DNA of 64,000 nucleotides from Maribacter sp. (GTDB lineage: Bacteria; Bacteroidota; Bacteroidia; Flavobacteriales; Flavobacteriaceae), in assembly GCA_011050675.1 (NCBI GenBank), contig DRFI01000010.1, positions 247,962 through 311,961 of the forward strand. The letters run 5' to 3'. The translations under genes and the position numbers were made by a program. The notes beneath the pieces were generated by a model. It saw only the letters and a list, made by a program, of their open reading frames with translations, did not search any database and was not told the DNA's origin. Shown here piece after piece: positions 17,589 to 26,611 of this stretch. How positions within the stretch are numbered: position 1 is the stretch's first letter; each line of letters opens with the position of its first letter.

Positions 17589-18571
17589 TACCCTCCTATT
17601 GAAGTCATTGAATTACTAAATACATCTTTATATTTTTCTTGTGCTTCAAAACCGGTTTTAGCCCTGTTACCAACAGCCTTTAAAATTTGTTCTTTGATAT
17701 TTTCCTCTACATTATCCTTTCTCATTATATCTCTTAAATTCATACTTGCTTTGGCATATAAGCAAGTAATAACATCACCTGTTGCCGAAATTCGTAACCG
17801 GTTACAGCTACCACAAAAAGTTCTACTAAAAGATGGAATTACCCCAAAAGTTCCTTTAAAGCCTGGTATTTTATAATTTATTGAAGTAGATGTCTTTGGT
17901 GATTCTAATTTATAATACTCAGGATGTGCATTTCTAATGTGTTCAAGAATGGTCTTAAAATCCCATTTTATAGTTTGGAATTTTTTAGAACCGCCGTTGA
18001 AAGGCATTTCTTCAAGAAAACGCACAGACACATTGTAGTGCTTTGTAAGCTCTAACATCGGTATAATATCCTCCGTATTTTGACCTTCTAATGCTATAAA
18101 ATTAATACGAACATTAAAGCCTTCGGTAATTAAACGAATGATATTGTTATATACAACATCATATTCATTACGTCGTGTAATACGTTCAAAAGTCTCTCGA
18201 TTAATAGCATCCATACTCACATTGATGTTCTTAATCCCTAATTCCTTCAATTCATCAATATACGGTCCTATAAGTGTTGCATTAGTAGTCATTGAGATAT
18301 CATCTAGACCTTCTAATTTTGATAAGCTACGCAACAGAACCATAAGGTCTTTACGAACAAAAGGTTCGCCTCCAGTGATTCTTATTTTGTCAATGCCCTG
18401 AGCAACTACAATTTCACTCAATTTTACCAACTCATCGATGGTAAACAGTTTGTCATTTTTCGCAAAATTGATGCCTTCCTCAGGCATACAATAATTACAA
18501 CGCAGATTACAACGATCCGTAACCGCCAACCTCAGGTAATTAATTGCTCTATTATGATTATCTATTAACAT
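17588..18571 (-). CDS. moaA: GTP 3',8-cyclase MoaA (radical SAM)
   Basis: First enzyme of molybdenum-cofactor synthesis (327 aa). The N-terminal radical-SAM cluster motif is complete: Cys21, Cys25 and Cys28 in DRCNLRCNYCM. It is followed by the SAM-binding ITGGEPFVRKDL (about 85-96). The C-terminal second 4Fe-4S cluster is indicated by FCGSCNRLRI and the later CLYA. The protein ends in Gly-Gly (SIGG), a feature of MoaA needed for activity. A 98-nt spacer separates it from moaE upstream; the spacer holds a near-consensus -7 sequence (GATTTTTG on the minus strand), so moaA might also be started separately. It overlaps moaC by 1 nt. Confidence 0.96.
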   Translation of the reverse strand: MLIDNHNRAINYLRLAVTDRCNLRCNYCMPEEGINFAKNDKLFTIDELVKLSEIVVAQGIDKIRITGGEPFVRKDLMVLLRSLSKLEGLDDISMTTNATLIGPYIDELKELGIKNINVSMDAINRETFERITRRNEYDVVYNNIIRLITEGFNVRINFIALEGQNTEDIIPMLELTKHYNVSVRFLEEMPFNGGSKKFQTIKWDFKTILEHIRNAHPEYYKLESPKTSTSINYKIPGFKGTFGVIPSFSRTFCGSCNRLRISATGDVITCLYAKASMNLRDIMRKDNVEENIKEQILKAVGNRAKTGFEAQEKYKDVFSNSMTSIGG

Positions 18572-18669
18572 TTATTTTATTAAAATTCAAAAATCAAGCT
18601 CAGGAACAATGTGCTTTGATTTAATTCTCACCCTTAATCTTTTACATCAGAATTACTACTACCCCAAAT

Positions 18670-19086
18670 TTATGGATGTGCAGAAACCCAAACAGATTTA
18701 TTTTTAAACTTCTCTTTTTTCCAAATGGGAACAGTTTCCTTCAAGGTATCGATTAAAAACCGACAGGCTTCAAAACAAGCATCTCTATGTGCAGATGATG
18801 CTCCTACAATAACAACGGGTTCTTCAACACCTTTTTCACCTACAGCATGTCTTATAAGCACTTTGTTCAAAGACCATTTTGCTAAAGCTTCATCCGCAAT
18901 TTTACTCATTTCTTTCAGAGCCATGGCTTCGTATGTTTCGAATTCCAACGCTATTACTTCTTCGTTGTTTGTAAACTCACGAACAGCACCAACGAAAACA
19001 CAAATTCCGCCACTATTAGCGTCGCTTAATTCGGCATACACCTTAGCGGTATCTATAACGTCAACAATCTCTACTACTTTCTTCAT
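18670..19086 (-). CDS. moaE: Molybdopterin synthase catalytic subunit MoaE
   Basis: Large subunit of molybdopterin synthase (138 aa), which transfers sulfur from MoaD thiocarboxylate to the pyranopterin. Family features are the GGICVFVGAVREFTNNE segment (about 26-42), LEFETYEAMALKEM (about 48-61), the RHAVGEKGVEEP loop (about 80-91) and the active-site region SAHRDACFEACRFLID followed by PIWKKEKF, with the conserved lysines. The start overlaps the moaD stop by 1 nt, the classic coupled arrangement of the heterotetramer subunits. Confidence 0.96.
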   Translation of the reverse strand: MKKVVEIVDVIDTAKVYAELSDANSGGICVFVGAVREFTNNEEVIALEFETYEAMALKEMSKIADEALAKWSLNKVLIRHAVGEKGVEEPVVIVGASSAHRDACFEACRFLIDTLKETVPIWKKEKFKNKSVWVSAHP

Positions 19087-19331
19087 TAGCCTCCGCTTAC
19101 TGGTGGTATTATTGCTATTTCTTCATTACCTTTCAATAGTACACTATCATCAGCATATTCACTATTGACTGCTACCGCCAATGAATTTAATTTTGAAAAT
19201 TCGGGATAGCTTTCAATAAGTTGTTTCTTTAAAGAAGCAACACTAGTAGGTTGTAATTCATTAGAAAAACTAATTTCAGAACTCCCCACAATATCTTTTG
19301 TAATGCCAAAAAAAAGTACATTCATAATCAT
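19086..19331 (-). CDS. moaD: Molybdopterin synthase sulfur carrier subunit MoaD
   Basis: Ubiquitin-like sulfur carrier (81 aa) that ends in the essential Gly-Gly (PPVSGG). MoeB adenylates this tail, and it is then converted to a thiocarboxylate used by MoaE. The beta-grasp pattern is visible: NVLFFGITKDIVG at the start, an SLKKQLIESYP helix, and VAVNSEYA before the tail. Met1 and Met3 are both possible starts; Met3 (MNVLFFG) matches relatives better. It is the first gene of the molybdenum-cofactor operon. No exact -7 box and no room for a long riboswitch leader is seen in the 38 nt before the upstream terminator. Confidence 0.94.
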   Translation of the reverse strand: MIMNVLFFGITKDIVGSSEISFSNELQPTSVASLKKQLIESYPEFSKLNSLAVAVNSEYADDSVLLKGNEEIAIIPPVSGG

Positions 19332-19369
19332 CTAAAATTAGATAAATTCCAAGTTACTTATAAAAAACA

Positions 19370-19391
19370 AGGTGCCATAAAAATGGCACCT
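19370..19391 (-). terminator. Hairpin terminator after the DUF6503-like gene
   Basis: AGGTGCCAT and ATGGCACCT pair around a four-base loop and are followed on the minus strand by TGTTTTTT. It ends the upstream lipoprotein gene and isolates the molybdenum-cofactor operon. Confidence 0.8.
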
Positions 19392-19425
19392 ATTTTAAAA
19401 TAATTATATGATTTTGAAAATACTT

Positions 19426-20220
19426 CTACTCTACAATTACTGCATTGTCAGGTTTAGAATAAAAATCCATTGGCATAGCTTCTTTAGATAAACTAGCATT
19501 TTCAAAATTTACCGTTTTAGCAGCTCCTTTTAAAACACCTTTTTCAACTTTATGCCATGTTATAGCTTTAGGCAACAATACCTCATCGACCTTTACCCAT
19601 TCTCCGTAATTTATCCAATTGATTTTTGTTGATGGCTCTCCACTAAAATAAGTCATGGTATACCCTAACCATTTCATCTCATATGTTTTTGCATCATAAT
19701 GAATATAATATTCATCTGTAGAAGATGCACCTACGCCACTATTATAAGTGATTTTATAACCTGGATACGAAACACCATCATACTCTAATGCGCTAACTTC
19801 TTCATATTTAATACCGTCATCCGACAATACAAATGGCATAGCATAGAAGTAAAACATTAAGTTGTGATAGAACTTAGGCTTACCTTCATAATCACCAGTA
19901 TTATCCAATAACCAAACATCACTACCGTTATAACCAAGTGTATACGCTGGTGTTGAAATTTTCTCTATTCTTTTATGAAGATCAACCGTTTGAATCTCGT
20001 TGAATTCGCTATTTGGCATTTCAAAATTCAAGGTTTGGTAGCTTTTCCAAACATTTAATCCTCCGTGAGCTTCAAACACTTTATTTAAATCAGTTGGATA
20101 TTTATCTAAATTCACCTGTGCAACTACTTCCTTTGCAGCTTCAGTAATTATTTCTTTTTTAGGAGCATCTTTACATGAAAAAACAGCTAAGGCTAAAACT
20201 AAAAGGTAAAATTTATTCAT
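19426..20220 (-). CDS. DUF6503-like lipoprotein
   Basis: Exported lipoprotein (264 aa) with the lipobox VFSC at about Cys16. The mature part begins with a Lys/Glu-rich stretch and a helix, KVFEAHGGLNVWKSYQTL, followed by many beta strands and aromatic residues (YKITYNSGVG, EYYIHYDAKTYEMKWLGYTM). The HGGLNVWK…L…E pattern and length suit the DUF6503 family of Bacteroidota, which has a lipoprotein-carrier-like (LolA/LppX-like) beta-sheet look. No function is established. It is transcribed singly and ends in its own terminator; the TrmH-family gene is divergent. Confidence 0.7.
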   Translation of the reverse strand: MNKFYLLVLALAVFSCKDAPKKEIITEAAKEVVAQVNLDKYPTDLNKVFEAHGGLNVWKSYQTLNFEMPNSEFNEIQTVDLHKRIEKISTPAYTLGYNGSDVWLLDNTGDYEGKPKFYHNLMFYFYAMPFVLSDDGIKYEEVSALEYDGVSYPGYKITYNSGVGASSTDEYYIHYDAKTYEMKWLGYTMTYFSGEPSTKINWINYGEWVKVDEVLLPKAITWHKVEKGVLKGAAKTVNFENASLSKEAMPMDFYSKPDNAVIVE

Positions 20221-20293
20221 AATTTAAATTACTTATTTATTATTTTTTGAAACCGCTTAGTCGAGAAACTATATGAGACTTACTAATTTGACT

Positions 20294-20301
20294 TATTTTT
20301 G
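20294..20301 (+). promoter_or_regulatory. -7 element TATTTTTG of the TrmH-family gene
   Basis: An exact TAnnTTTG match ends 6 nt before the ATG at 20308. Because it overlaps an upstream in-frame TTG at 20299, it favours the ATG as the true start and implies a very short or absent leader. Confidence 0.6.
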
Positions 20302-20307
20302 CATCAC

Positions 20308-21120
20308 ATGCAAGTAACCAAACATATTAGCAGTACCCAAAACTCTTTAATAAAGAAAGTTTTATTATTAAAAGAAAAATCTAGGGAACGTAAAAAAACA
20401 GGTCTTTTTGTTCTGGAAGGATTACGTGAATTGCAAATTGCTTATAACGGTTTATATGAGATAGAAACAGTTTTATATTGTGATGACATCATAGATAATT
20501 CTGAAAGCAATACTATTTTAAAATCGATTAATGCAGACAAACATATATCTGTAAGTTTAGATGTCTATAAAAAAATAGCCTACCGAGATACCACCGAAGG
20601 AGTTATAGCTATAGTAAAAGGTAAAGACCACCAGCTTTCAAGTTTAAGTTTCGACACAAAAAATCCTTTAGTTCTAATTGCCGAAGCGCCAGAAAAACCT
20701 GGTAATATCGGAGCATTATTACGAACGGCAGATGCTGCCAATTTAGACGCAGTGCTTATTGCCAACCCAAAAACAGATTTATACAACCCAAATATAATTC
20801 GGTCTAGTGTGGGCTGTGTTTTTTCCAGAACTATTAAAATGGGGAGCACAACAGAAATCATTTCCTATTTAAATAAAGAAGGGTTTAATATATTTTGCGC
20901 AGCACTTTCTGCTTCTAAAGATTATACTACTGTAGATTTTAAAGAACCAACAGCAATCGTAGTAGGAACCGAGCATTCTGGATTAAGTGAAGAGTGGTTA
21001 GATAATGCTACCCAAAACATTATTATACCAATGGAAGGTGAGATAGATTCTATGAACGTTTCGGTATCTGCGGCAATACTTATCTTTGAAGCCAAGCGTC
21101 AACGTAAATTAAACAACTAA
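20308..21120 (+). CDS. TrmH-family (SpoU) RNA 2'-O-methyltransferase
   Basis: SPOUT-class methyltransferase (270 aa from the chosen ATG) that 2'-O-methylates tRNA or 23S rRNA. An N-terminal substrate-binding domain (about 1-95) has SLIKKVLLLKEKSRERKKTG and VLEGLRE. The knotted catalytic domain has the three SpoU motifs: EKPGNIGALLRTADA, IVVGTEHSGLSEEW and IPMEGEIDSMNVSVSAAI. The layout resembles RlmB/TsnR-like enzymes, but the target nucleotide cannot be told. An earlier TTG start would add three residues, but it lies inside the -7 promoter element. Confidence 0.9.
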   Translation: MQVTKHISSTQNSLIKKVLLLKEKSRERKKTGLFVLEGLRELQIAYNGLYEIETVLYCDDIIDNSESNTILKSINADKHISVSLDVYKKIAYRDTTEGVIAIVKGKDHQLSSLSFDTKNPLVLIAEAPEKPGNIGALLRTADAANLDAVLIANPKTDLYNPNIIRSSVGCVFSRTIKMGSTTEIISYLNKEGFNIFCAALSASKDYTTVDFKEPTAIVVGTEHSGLSEEWLDNATQNIIIPMEGEIDSMNVSVSAAILIFEAKRQRKLNN

Positions 21121-21165
21121 GACATATACTTTTTTTATTGAAATTTCCGTTTGGAACTACACTAT

Positions 21166-22398
21166 ATGGATAAAACACTAGTCTTTTATTGCATTCTTTT
21201 TATTCTAATTGGAGAATTCATACTTGCAACGGTAATGAACTACTTAAACGCAAAACGTTTTAAAGACCCAATACCTAAAGACCTTAGCGATGTTTACAAT
21301 ACAGAAGAGTATGTAAAATCGCAAGATTACAAACTAACCAATTATAAGTTCGGCATTTTCACGTCAATATTTTCATTGATACTAATTCTTCTGTTTTTAT
21401 TTTTTGACGGATTTGCTTGGGTAGATAATATTGCCCAAAGCCAAAGCGAAAACATCATTATACAAGCACTAGTTTTCTTTGGTATTATTATGATTGGAAG
21501 CGATATCTTAAACATTCCGTTTTCATATTACCAGACATTTGTAATCGAAGAAAAATTCGGTTTTAATAAAACATCTAAATCCACCTTTTTTGTAGACAAA
21601 CTAAAGCAATGGACCATGACAGTTGTCGTTGGCGGAAGCATTTTATCATTGGTGATTTGGTTTTTTCAATGGGCAGGAACCAACTTTTGGCTCTACACTT
21701 GGGCACTTGTTGCAGTATTTACTTTGTTCATGAATCTATTCTACAGCAAGTTAATTGTACCGTTGTTCAACAAGCAAGAACCTTTAGAAGCCGGCAGTCT
21801 AAAAGAAAAAATTGAAAATTACGCAGCCCAAGTAGGATTCGATTTACAAAACATTTTTGTCATAAATGGATCTAAACGCTCTACAAAAGCCAATGCCTAT
21901 TTTTCAGGATTTGGAAAGGAAAAAAGAGTGACATTATATGACACCTTAATCAATGATTTAGATGAGGAAGAAATTGTTGCAGTTTTAGCCCATGAAATAG
22001 GGCACTATAAGAAAAAGCACATCATTTTTAATTTAACAACTTCAATTCTTTTGACAGGACTTATGTTGTTAATTCTATCTTTATTCATCAATAATCCAGA
22101 AGTTTCGTTGGCAATCGGTGTAGACAGACCAAGTTTTCATGCTGCCTTAATAGGCTTTGGTATACTATATAGTCCTATTTCAGAAATTACGGGACTATTA
22201 ATGAATCATTTTTCTAGAAAATTTGAATACCAAGCAGATGACTATGCAAAGAACACTTATGCAGCCTTACCATTGGTAACATCTCTTAAAAAGCTATCAA
22301 AAAACAGTCTTAGCAACTTAACTCCGCATCCGGCATATGTTTTCATGCATTATTCCCATCCACCTTTAATCGACCGTATACGTAATTTAAAGGCATAA
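21166..22398 (+). CDS. M48 family (Ste24/CAAX-type) membrane metallopeptidase
   Basis: Integral-membrane zinc protease (410 aa) related to Ste24 CAAX proteases. Several transmembrane helices lie at about 1-20, 58-80, 96-120, 150-175, 180-200 and 290-315. The zinc site HEIGH is at residues 276-280, with the third ligand in EYQADDYA (about 353-360). Family motifs GSKRSTKANAYFSGFG and HPPLIDRI are also present. In bacteria these enzymes are linked to membrane-protein quality control rather than prenylation. I chose the ATG (MDKTLVF) over an upstream in-frame TTG five codons earlier. It is 45 nt after the methyltransferase gene and 44 nt before rel, so these may be one transcription unit. Confidence 0.9.
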   Translation: MDKTLVFYCILFILIGEFILATVMNYLNAKRFKDPIPKDLSDVYNTEEYVKSQDYKLTNYKFGIFTSIFSLILILLFLFFDGFAWVDNIAQSQSENIIIQALVFFGIIMIGSDILNIPFSYYQTFVIEEKFGFNKTSKSTFFVDKLKQWTMTVVVGGSILSLVIWFFQWAGTNFWLYTWALVAVFTLFMNLFYSKLIVPLFNKQEPLEAGSLKEKIENYAAQVGFDLQNIFVINGSKRSTKANAYFSGFGKEKRVTLYDTLINDLDEEEIVAVLAHEIGHYKKKHIIFNLTTSILLTGLMLLILSLFINNPEVSLAIGVDRPSFHAALIGFGILYSPISEITGLLMNHFSRKFEYQADDYAKNTYAALPLVTSLKKLSKNSLSNLTPHPAYVFMHYSHPPLIDRIRNLKA

Positions 22399-22442
22399 TT
22401 TTTGTTGCTCATCATATAAGATTATCTTATTTTTAATCTAGT

Positions 22443-24647
22443 ATGACACAGGCAGCAATAGAAGAGGAAAATAAGCTTATAGCTCACGAGTACAAAGAAT
22501 TATTGCGTATTAGCTACCAAACCCTAACGGATGAGGATAAGAAACTAATACGTAGTGCTTTTGAGATAGCTGTTGATGCGCATAAAACTCAACGTAGAAA
22601 ATCTGGAGAAGCCTACATTTTTCATCCTATAGCGGTTGCAAAAATAGTAGCATCAGAAATTGGTTTAGATGCAGTATCCATTGCATCTGCCTTACTACAT
22701 GATGTCGTTGAAGATACCGAGTATACCTTAGATGACATTGACCGCATGTTCGGTGAAACCGTTGCCCGTATTGTTGACGGACTCACCAAAATATCGCATT
22801 TAAAGAAAGACATGAATATCTCCCAACAAGCGGAGAACTTCAGAAAAATGTTATTGACCTTAAATGATGATGTACGTGTAATCATTATTAAAATTGCAGA
22901 TCGATATCACAACATGCTTACCATGGATTCCATGCCAGAGCACAAGCAAGTGAAAATCGCTTCTGAGACTTTATACATTTATGCGCCTTTAGCACATAGA
23001 ATAGGTCTTTACAACATTAAATCGGAGCTAGAGGACTTAAGTTTAAAATATACCGAGCCAGAAGTTTACAAGTCTATTAAAGACAAAATAGAAGACAGTA
23101 AAGAAGAGCAACAAGCTTATATTGATGCTTTCTCTGGAACCATTGATAATTCTCTTAAAAAAGAAGGGCTCAATTATACTATTAAAGGGAGGATGAAATC
23201 TATCTTCTCGATGCGTAAAAAGATGATTGCTCAAAATGTCACTTTTGAGGAAATCTATGACAAGTTCGCTATTCGAATCATCTATAAATCTGATGTACAG
23301 AACGAAAAATTTCTTGCATGGAAAATTTACTCCATAGTAACTGATCACTTCACCCCTAACCCAGTTAGATTACGTGATTGGATTTCGTCTCCAAAATCTA
23401 CTGGATACGAAGCATTACATATTACCGTAATGGGACCTAAAGGAAAATGGGTAGAAGTACAGATTAGAAGTGAACGCATGCACGAAATTGCCGAAAAAGG
23501 ATATGCAGCGCACTTTAAATATAAACATGGCAACCAAAAAGAACAAGGAATAGAAGTATGGTTGAACAAACTTCAAGAAGCATTAGAAAACGCAAATACC
23601 AATGCAGTCGATTTTGTTGAAGAATTTAAGCTCAACCTGTATTCTAAAGAAATATTTGTATTCACCCCTAAAGGAGAATTAAAATCTTTACCAAAAGGTG
23701 CTACACCTTTAGATTTTGCCTTTAGCATACATACCGAAGTAGGCATGCGCACAAGAGGTGCTAAAGTGAATGGTAAATTGGTACCATTAAACACAACATT
23801 ATCTAGTGGAGACCAACTTGAAATTATCACTTCTGATCAAGCAAAACCTAATCAAAACTGGTTAGATTATGCTACCACGGCAAGAGCACGAGCTAAAATT
23901 AAATCTGTTTTAAGGGAAGAGAAGAAATCTGTTGCCGAAGATGGAAAAGAAATATTACGAAGAAAACTTAAGTCGCAAAAAATTTCGCTTAATGAAGATT
24001 CCATCAATAAAATGGTATCCTTCTTTAAACTTAAAACTAGTTTAGACTTGTTTTACAGAGTAGGCATTGGCTCTATTGACAATACCATGCTCAAAGATTT
24101 TGCCTCTTCTTACAGTAACGCATTCATTAGTTTCTTTAAGAACAGAATGCGAAAATCACCTACACAAGAAGATATCAATAAGGATGAAATTACATCTAAA
24201 TACGATATGCTTGTTTTTGGCAAGGAAGAAGAAAAATTAGAATATAAACTTTCTCTTTGTTGTAATCCCATTCCAGGTGACGAGGTGTTTGGTTTCGTTA
24301 GTGTATCTGAAGGAATTAAAGTTCATAAGAAGAATTGTCCCAATGCAATTTCATTACAGTCTAATTATGCCTATCGCATTATTAGCGCCAAATGGATAGA
24401 TTCTTCGCAACAAGAATACCAAGCGGACATAGTAATGACGGGTATTGACAACCTAGGTCTCGTAAGTGATATTACAGAGGTTATATCTGATATTATGCAC
24501 GTTAATATGCGTAATTTAAATTTCAGTACCGATGGTGGAACCTTTAAAGGAAAAATTACTGTAGTGGTCAAAAATAAGGCTGTATTAAAAAAGCTAACCG
24601 ATAATCTCATGAACATCAACGGTATTGATAAAGTTACACGTATTTAG
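22443..24647 (+). CDS. Bifunctional (p)ppGpp synthetase/hydrolase (Rel/SpoT)
   Basis: Long RelA/SpoT homologue (734 aa) that controls the stringent response. Order of domains: HD hydrolase (about 40-200) with intact FHPIAVAKIV and LLHDVVED; ppGpp synthetase (about 240-370) with RMKSIFSMRKKM, IYDKFAIRIIY, STGYEALHITV and EVQIRSERMHEIAEKG; TGS (about 395-460) with IFVFTPKGELKSLPKGATPLDFAF; a region with paired Cys and HKKNC (about 600-635); and a C-terminal ACT domain (about 660-734). The intact HD motif argues for hydrolase as well as synthetase activity. A near-consensus -7 box (TATTTTTA) precedes it. Confidence 0.94.
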   Translation: MTQAAIEEENKLIAHEYKELLRISYQTLTDEDKKLIRSAFEIAVDAHKTQRRKSGEAYIFHPIAVAKIVASEIGLDAVSIASALLHDVVEDTEYTLDDIDRMFGETVARIVDGLTKISHLKKDMNISQQAENFRKMLLTLNDDVRVIIIKIADRYHNMLTMDSMPEHKQVKIASETLYIYAPLAHRIGLYNIKSELEDLSLKYTEPEVYKSIKDKIEDSKEEQQAYIDAFSGTIDNSLKKEGLNYTIKGRMKSIFSMRKKMIAQNVTFEEIYDKFAIRIIYKSDVQNEKFLAWKIYSIVTDHFTPNPVRLRDWISSPKSTGYEALHITVMGPKGKWVEVQIRSERMHEIAEKGYAAHFKYKHGNQKEQGIEVWLNKLQEALENANTNAVDFVEEFKLNLYSKEIFVFTPKGELKSLPKGATPLDFAFSIHTEVGMRTRGAKVNGKLVPLNTTLSSGDQLEIITSDQAKPNQNWLDYATTARARAKIKSVLREEKKSVAEDGKEILRRKLKSQKISLNEDSINKMVSFFKLKTSLDLFYRVGIGSIDNTMLKDFASSYSNAFISFFKNRMRKSPTQEDINKDEITSKYDMLVFGKEEEKLEYKLSLCCNPIPGDEVFGFVSVSEGIKVHKKNCPNAISLQSNYAYRIISAKWIDSSQQEYQADIVMTGIDNLGLVSDITEVISDIMHVNMRNLNFSTDGGTFKGKITVVVKNKAVLKKLTDNLMNINGIDKVTRI

Positions 24648-24671
24648 AAAAAGGAAATTAAAATTTAACTG

Positions 24672-24679
24672 TACCTTTG
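24672..24679 (+). promoter_or_regulatory. -7 element TACCTTTG of the Fur-family gene
   Basis: This is an exact TAnnTTTG match 17 nt before the ATG. The expected -33 TTG is only weakly represented. It indicates that the regulator can be transcribed apart from rel. Confidence 0.55.
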
Positions 24680-24696
24680 TGTATTAATAAGTAAAT

Positions 24697-25167
24697 ATGT
24701 CTTCTGATAAAAATCAAGAAATTGTAAAAAACGTCTTCACTACCTTTTTGGAGGACAAAGGACATAGAAAAACACCTGAGCGCTACGCTATTCTTCAAGA
24801 AATCTACGTAAGTGATGAGCATTTTGATATAGAATCACTTTATATTAAAATGAAGAATAAAAATTATCGCGTTAGTAGGGCTACACTTTACAACACAATA
24901 GAGCTTCTTTTAGATTGTAAATTGGTTCGCAAGCACCAATTTGGTAAAAATCAGGCTCAATACGAAAAATCATATTTTGATCGCCAACACGATCACGTAA
25001 TCTTAACCGATACCGGCGAAGTAATGGAATTTTGTGATCCACGTATACAATCCATAAAGCAAACTATAGAAGAAGTTTTTGATATAAAAATCAATACACA
25101 CTCCCTTTATTTTTATGGGACTAAAAATACTCCTGCAAAAGATGCAGGCAAAAAAGAAATTAAATAG
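24697..25167 (+). CDS. Fur-family transcriptional repressor
   Basis: Metal- or redox-sensing repressor of the Fur superfamily (156 aa). The winged-helix domain has [16 protein letters not shown] (about 22-37) and the recognition helix [17 protein letters not shown]. The dimerisation domain has the HDH metal motif at residues 98-100. The usual structural-zinc CxxC just after it is replaced by LTDT (103-106); one Cys remains at 113. A flavobacterial Fur group shares this look as far as I recall. Whether it senses iron, zinc or peroxide cannot be told. It lies between rel and purA, 25 nt upstream of purA, so co-transcription with purA is likely. Confidence 0.85.
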   Translation: MSSDKNQEIVKNVFTTFLEDKGHRKTPERYAILQEIYVSDEHFDIESLYIKMKNKNYRVSRATLYNTIELLLDCKLVRKHQFGKNQAQYEKSYFDRQHDHVILTDTGEVMEFCDPRIQSIKQTIEEVFDIKINTHSLYFYGTKNTPAKDAGKKEIK

Positions 25168-25191
25168 AACTAACCAGTATATAATATTTAG

Positions 25192-26463
25192 ATGGCAGTA
25201 GATTTATTGTTAGGCCTACAATGGGGTGACGAAGGAAAAGGGAAAATTGTTGATGTATTAACTCAAGATTACGACATTATTGCTCGTTTTCAAGGTGGAC
25301 CAAATGCTGGACACACTTTGGAATTCGACGGAATAAAACATGTTCTACACACTATCCCTTCAGGAATTTTTCATGAAAATGCAGTGAACGTAGTTGGTAA
25401 TGGTGTTGTTATAGACCCAGTTATTTTCCAAAAAGAATTAGATGCTTTGAAGAAATTTAATTTAGATATAAAATCTAAATTATTCATTTCTAGAAAGGCA
25501 CATTTAATTTTACCTACACATAGATTATTAGATGCCGCTTCGGAAGCATCTAAAGGAAAAGCTAAAATAGGTTCTACGCTAAAAGGTATTGGTCCTACTT
25601 ATATGGACAAAACCGGTAGAAACGGTATGCGTATTGGAGATCTAGAATTAAGCGATTGGAAAGAAAAATATCGCAGTTTAGCCAATAAGCATGAAGCTAT
25701 GATTAGTTTCTATGATGTGGACATTCAATATGATCTTGCCGAATTAGAGGCCGATTTCTTTAAAGCTGTAACCGAACTAAAGCAATTAACTTTTATTGAC
25801 AGTGAAGAATATTTGTACCAAGCTCAAAAAGCAGGTAAAAAAATATTAGCTGAAGGAGCCCAAGGATCTTTATTAGATATTGATTTTGGAACATACCCAT
25901 TTGTAACCTCATCTAATACAACTGCTGCTGGCGCTTGTACAGGTTTAGGTGTAGCACCAAATCAAATTGGTGATGTAAAAGGAATATTCAAGGCATATAC
26001 TACTAGAGTTGGTAGCGGTCCTTTCCCTACTGAGCTATTTGATGAAGATGGTGAGACAATGGGACGTGTTGGAAATGAATTCGGCGCTACTACTGGTAGA
26101 CCAAGACGTTGTGGATGGTTAGATTTAGTTGCTTTAAAATACGCAGTTCGTGTAAATGGAGTAACCGAACTAATGATGATGAAAGGTGATGTACTTAGCG
26201 GATTCAAAAAACTTAAAATTTGTACAGCTTATAACTATAAAGGAGAGCAGATAGAGCATTTTCCTTTTAATATTGAAGCAGAAAATGTTACTCCGGTATA
26301 TTCAGAAATGGATGGTTGGAAAGAAGATTTAACTAAAATGACTTCTGCTGACCAATTACCAAAAGCACTTAATGAGTATATAGCTTTTCTAGAAAAAGAA
26401 TTAGAAGTGCCAATTAAAATTGTTTCAGTAGGTCCAGACAGAACTCAAACAATTCTAAGGTAG
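25192..26463 (+). CDS. purA: Adenylosuccinate synthetase
   Basis: Condenses IMP with aspartate using GTP in the first committed step to AMP. The 423 aa length is normal. Motifs: the GTP P-loop-like GLQWGDEGKGK (about 8-18) with catalytic Asp, FQGGPNAGHTL (about 34-44), KGIGPTYMDKTGRNGMRI (about 126-143), EGAQGSLLDID and TTGRPRRCGWLDL. All catalytic features are intact. It follows the Fur-family gene and ends in a strong hairpin terminator. Placement after rel connects purine supply and (p)ppGpp metabolism by neighbourhood only. Confidence 0.97.
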   Translation: MAVDLLLGLQWGDEGKGKIVDVLTQDYDIIARFQGGPNAGHTLEFDGIKHVLHTIPSGIFHENAVNVVGNGVVIDPVIFQKELDALKKFNLDIKSKLFISRKAHLILPTHRLLDAASEASKGKAKIGSTLKGIGPTYMDKTGRNGMRIGDLELSDWKEKYRSLANKHEAMISFYDVDIQYDLAELEADFFKAVTELKQLTFIDSEEYLYQAQKAGKKILAEGAQGSLLDIDFGTYPFVTSSNTTAAGACTGLGVAPNQIGDVKGIFKAYTTRVGSGPFPTELFDEDGETMGRVGNEFGATTGRPRRCGWLDLVALKYAVRVNGVTELMMMKGDVLSGFKKLKICTAYNYKGEQIEHFPFNIEAENVTPVYSEMDGWKEDLTKMTSADQLPKALNEYIAFLEKELEVPIKIVSVGPDRTQTILR

Positions 26464-26499
26464 ACATTTAGCGACCAGAATAGGTTGTTCAACTTACAG

Positions 26500-26545
26500 G
26501 AATGGCGATATAGGGAAATACCTTTATCGCCATTCTTTTTTTTTG
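26500..26545 (+). terminator. purA terminator
   Basis: GAATGGCGATA and TATCGCCATTC form an 11-bp stem with a partly paired loop, followed at once by a run of ten T. It is a typical intrinsic terminator. Confidence 0.9.
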
Positions 26546-26611
26546 TATTTTCCATACTGTGTAAAATTTACATTTTCACAATTCAACAACAACTTAAATA
26601 CAAATCAAATA

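Noticed and set aside
19332..19369. Molybdenum-cofactor riboswitch ahead of moaD
   Set aside because: Only 38 nt separate moaD from the upstream terminator hairpin, too short for that RNA.
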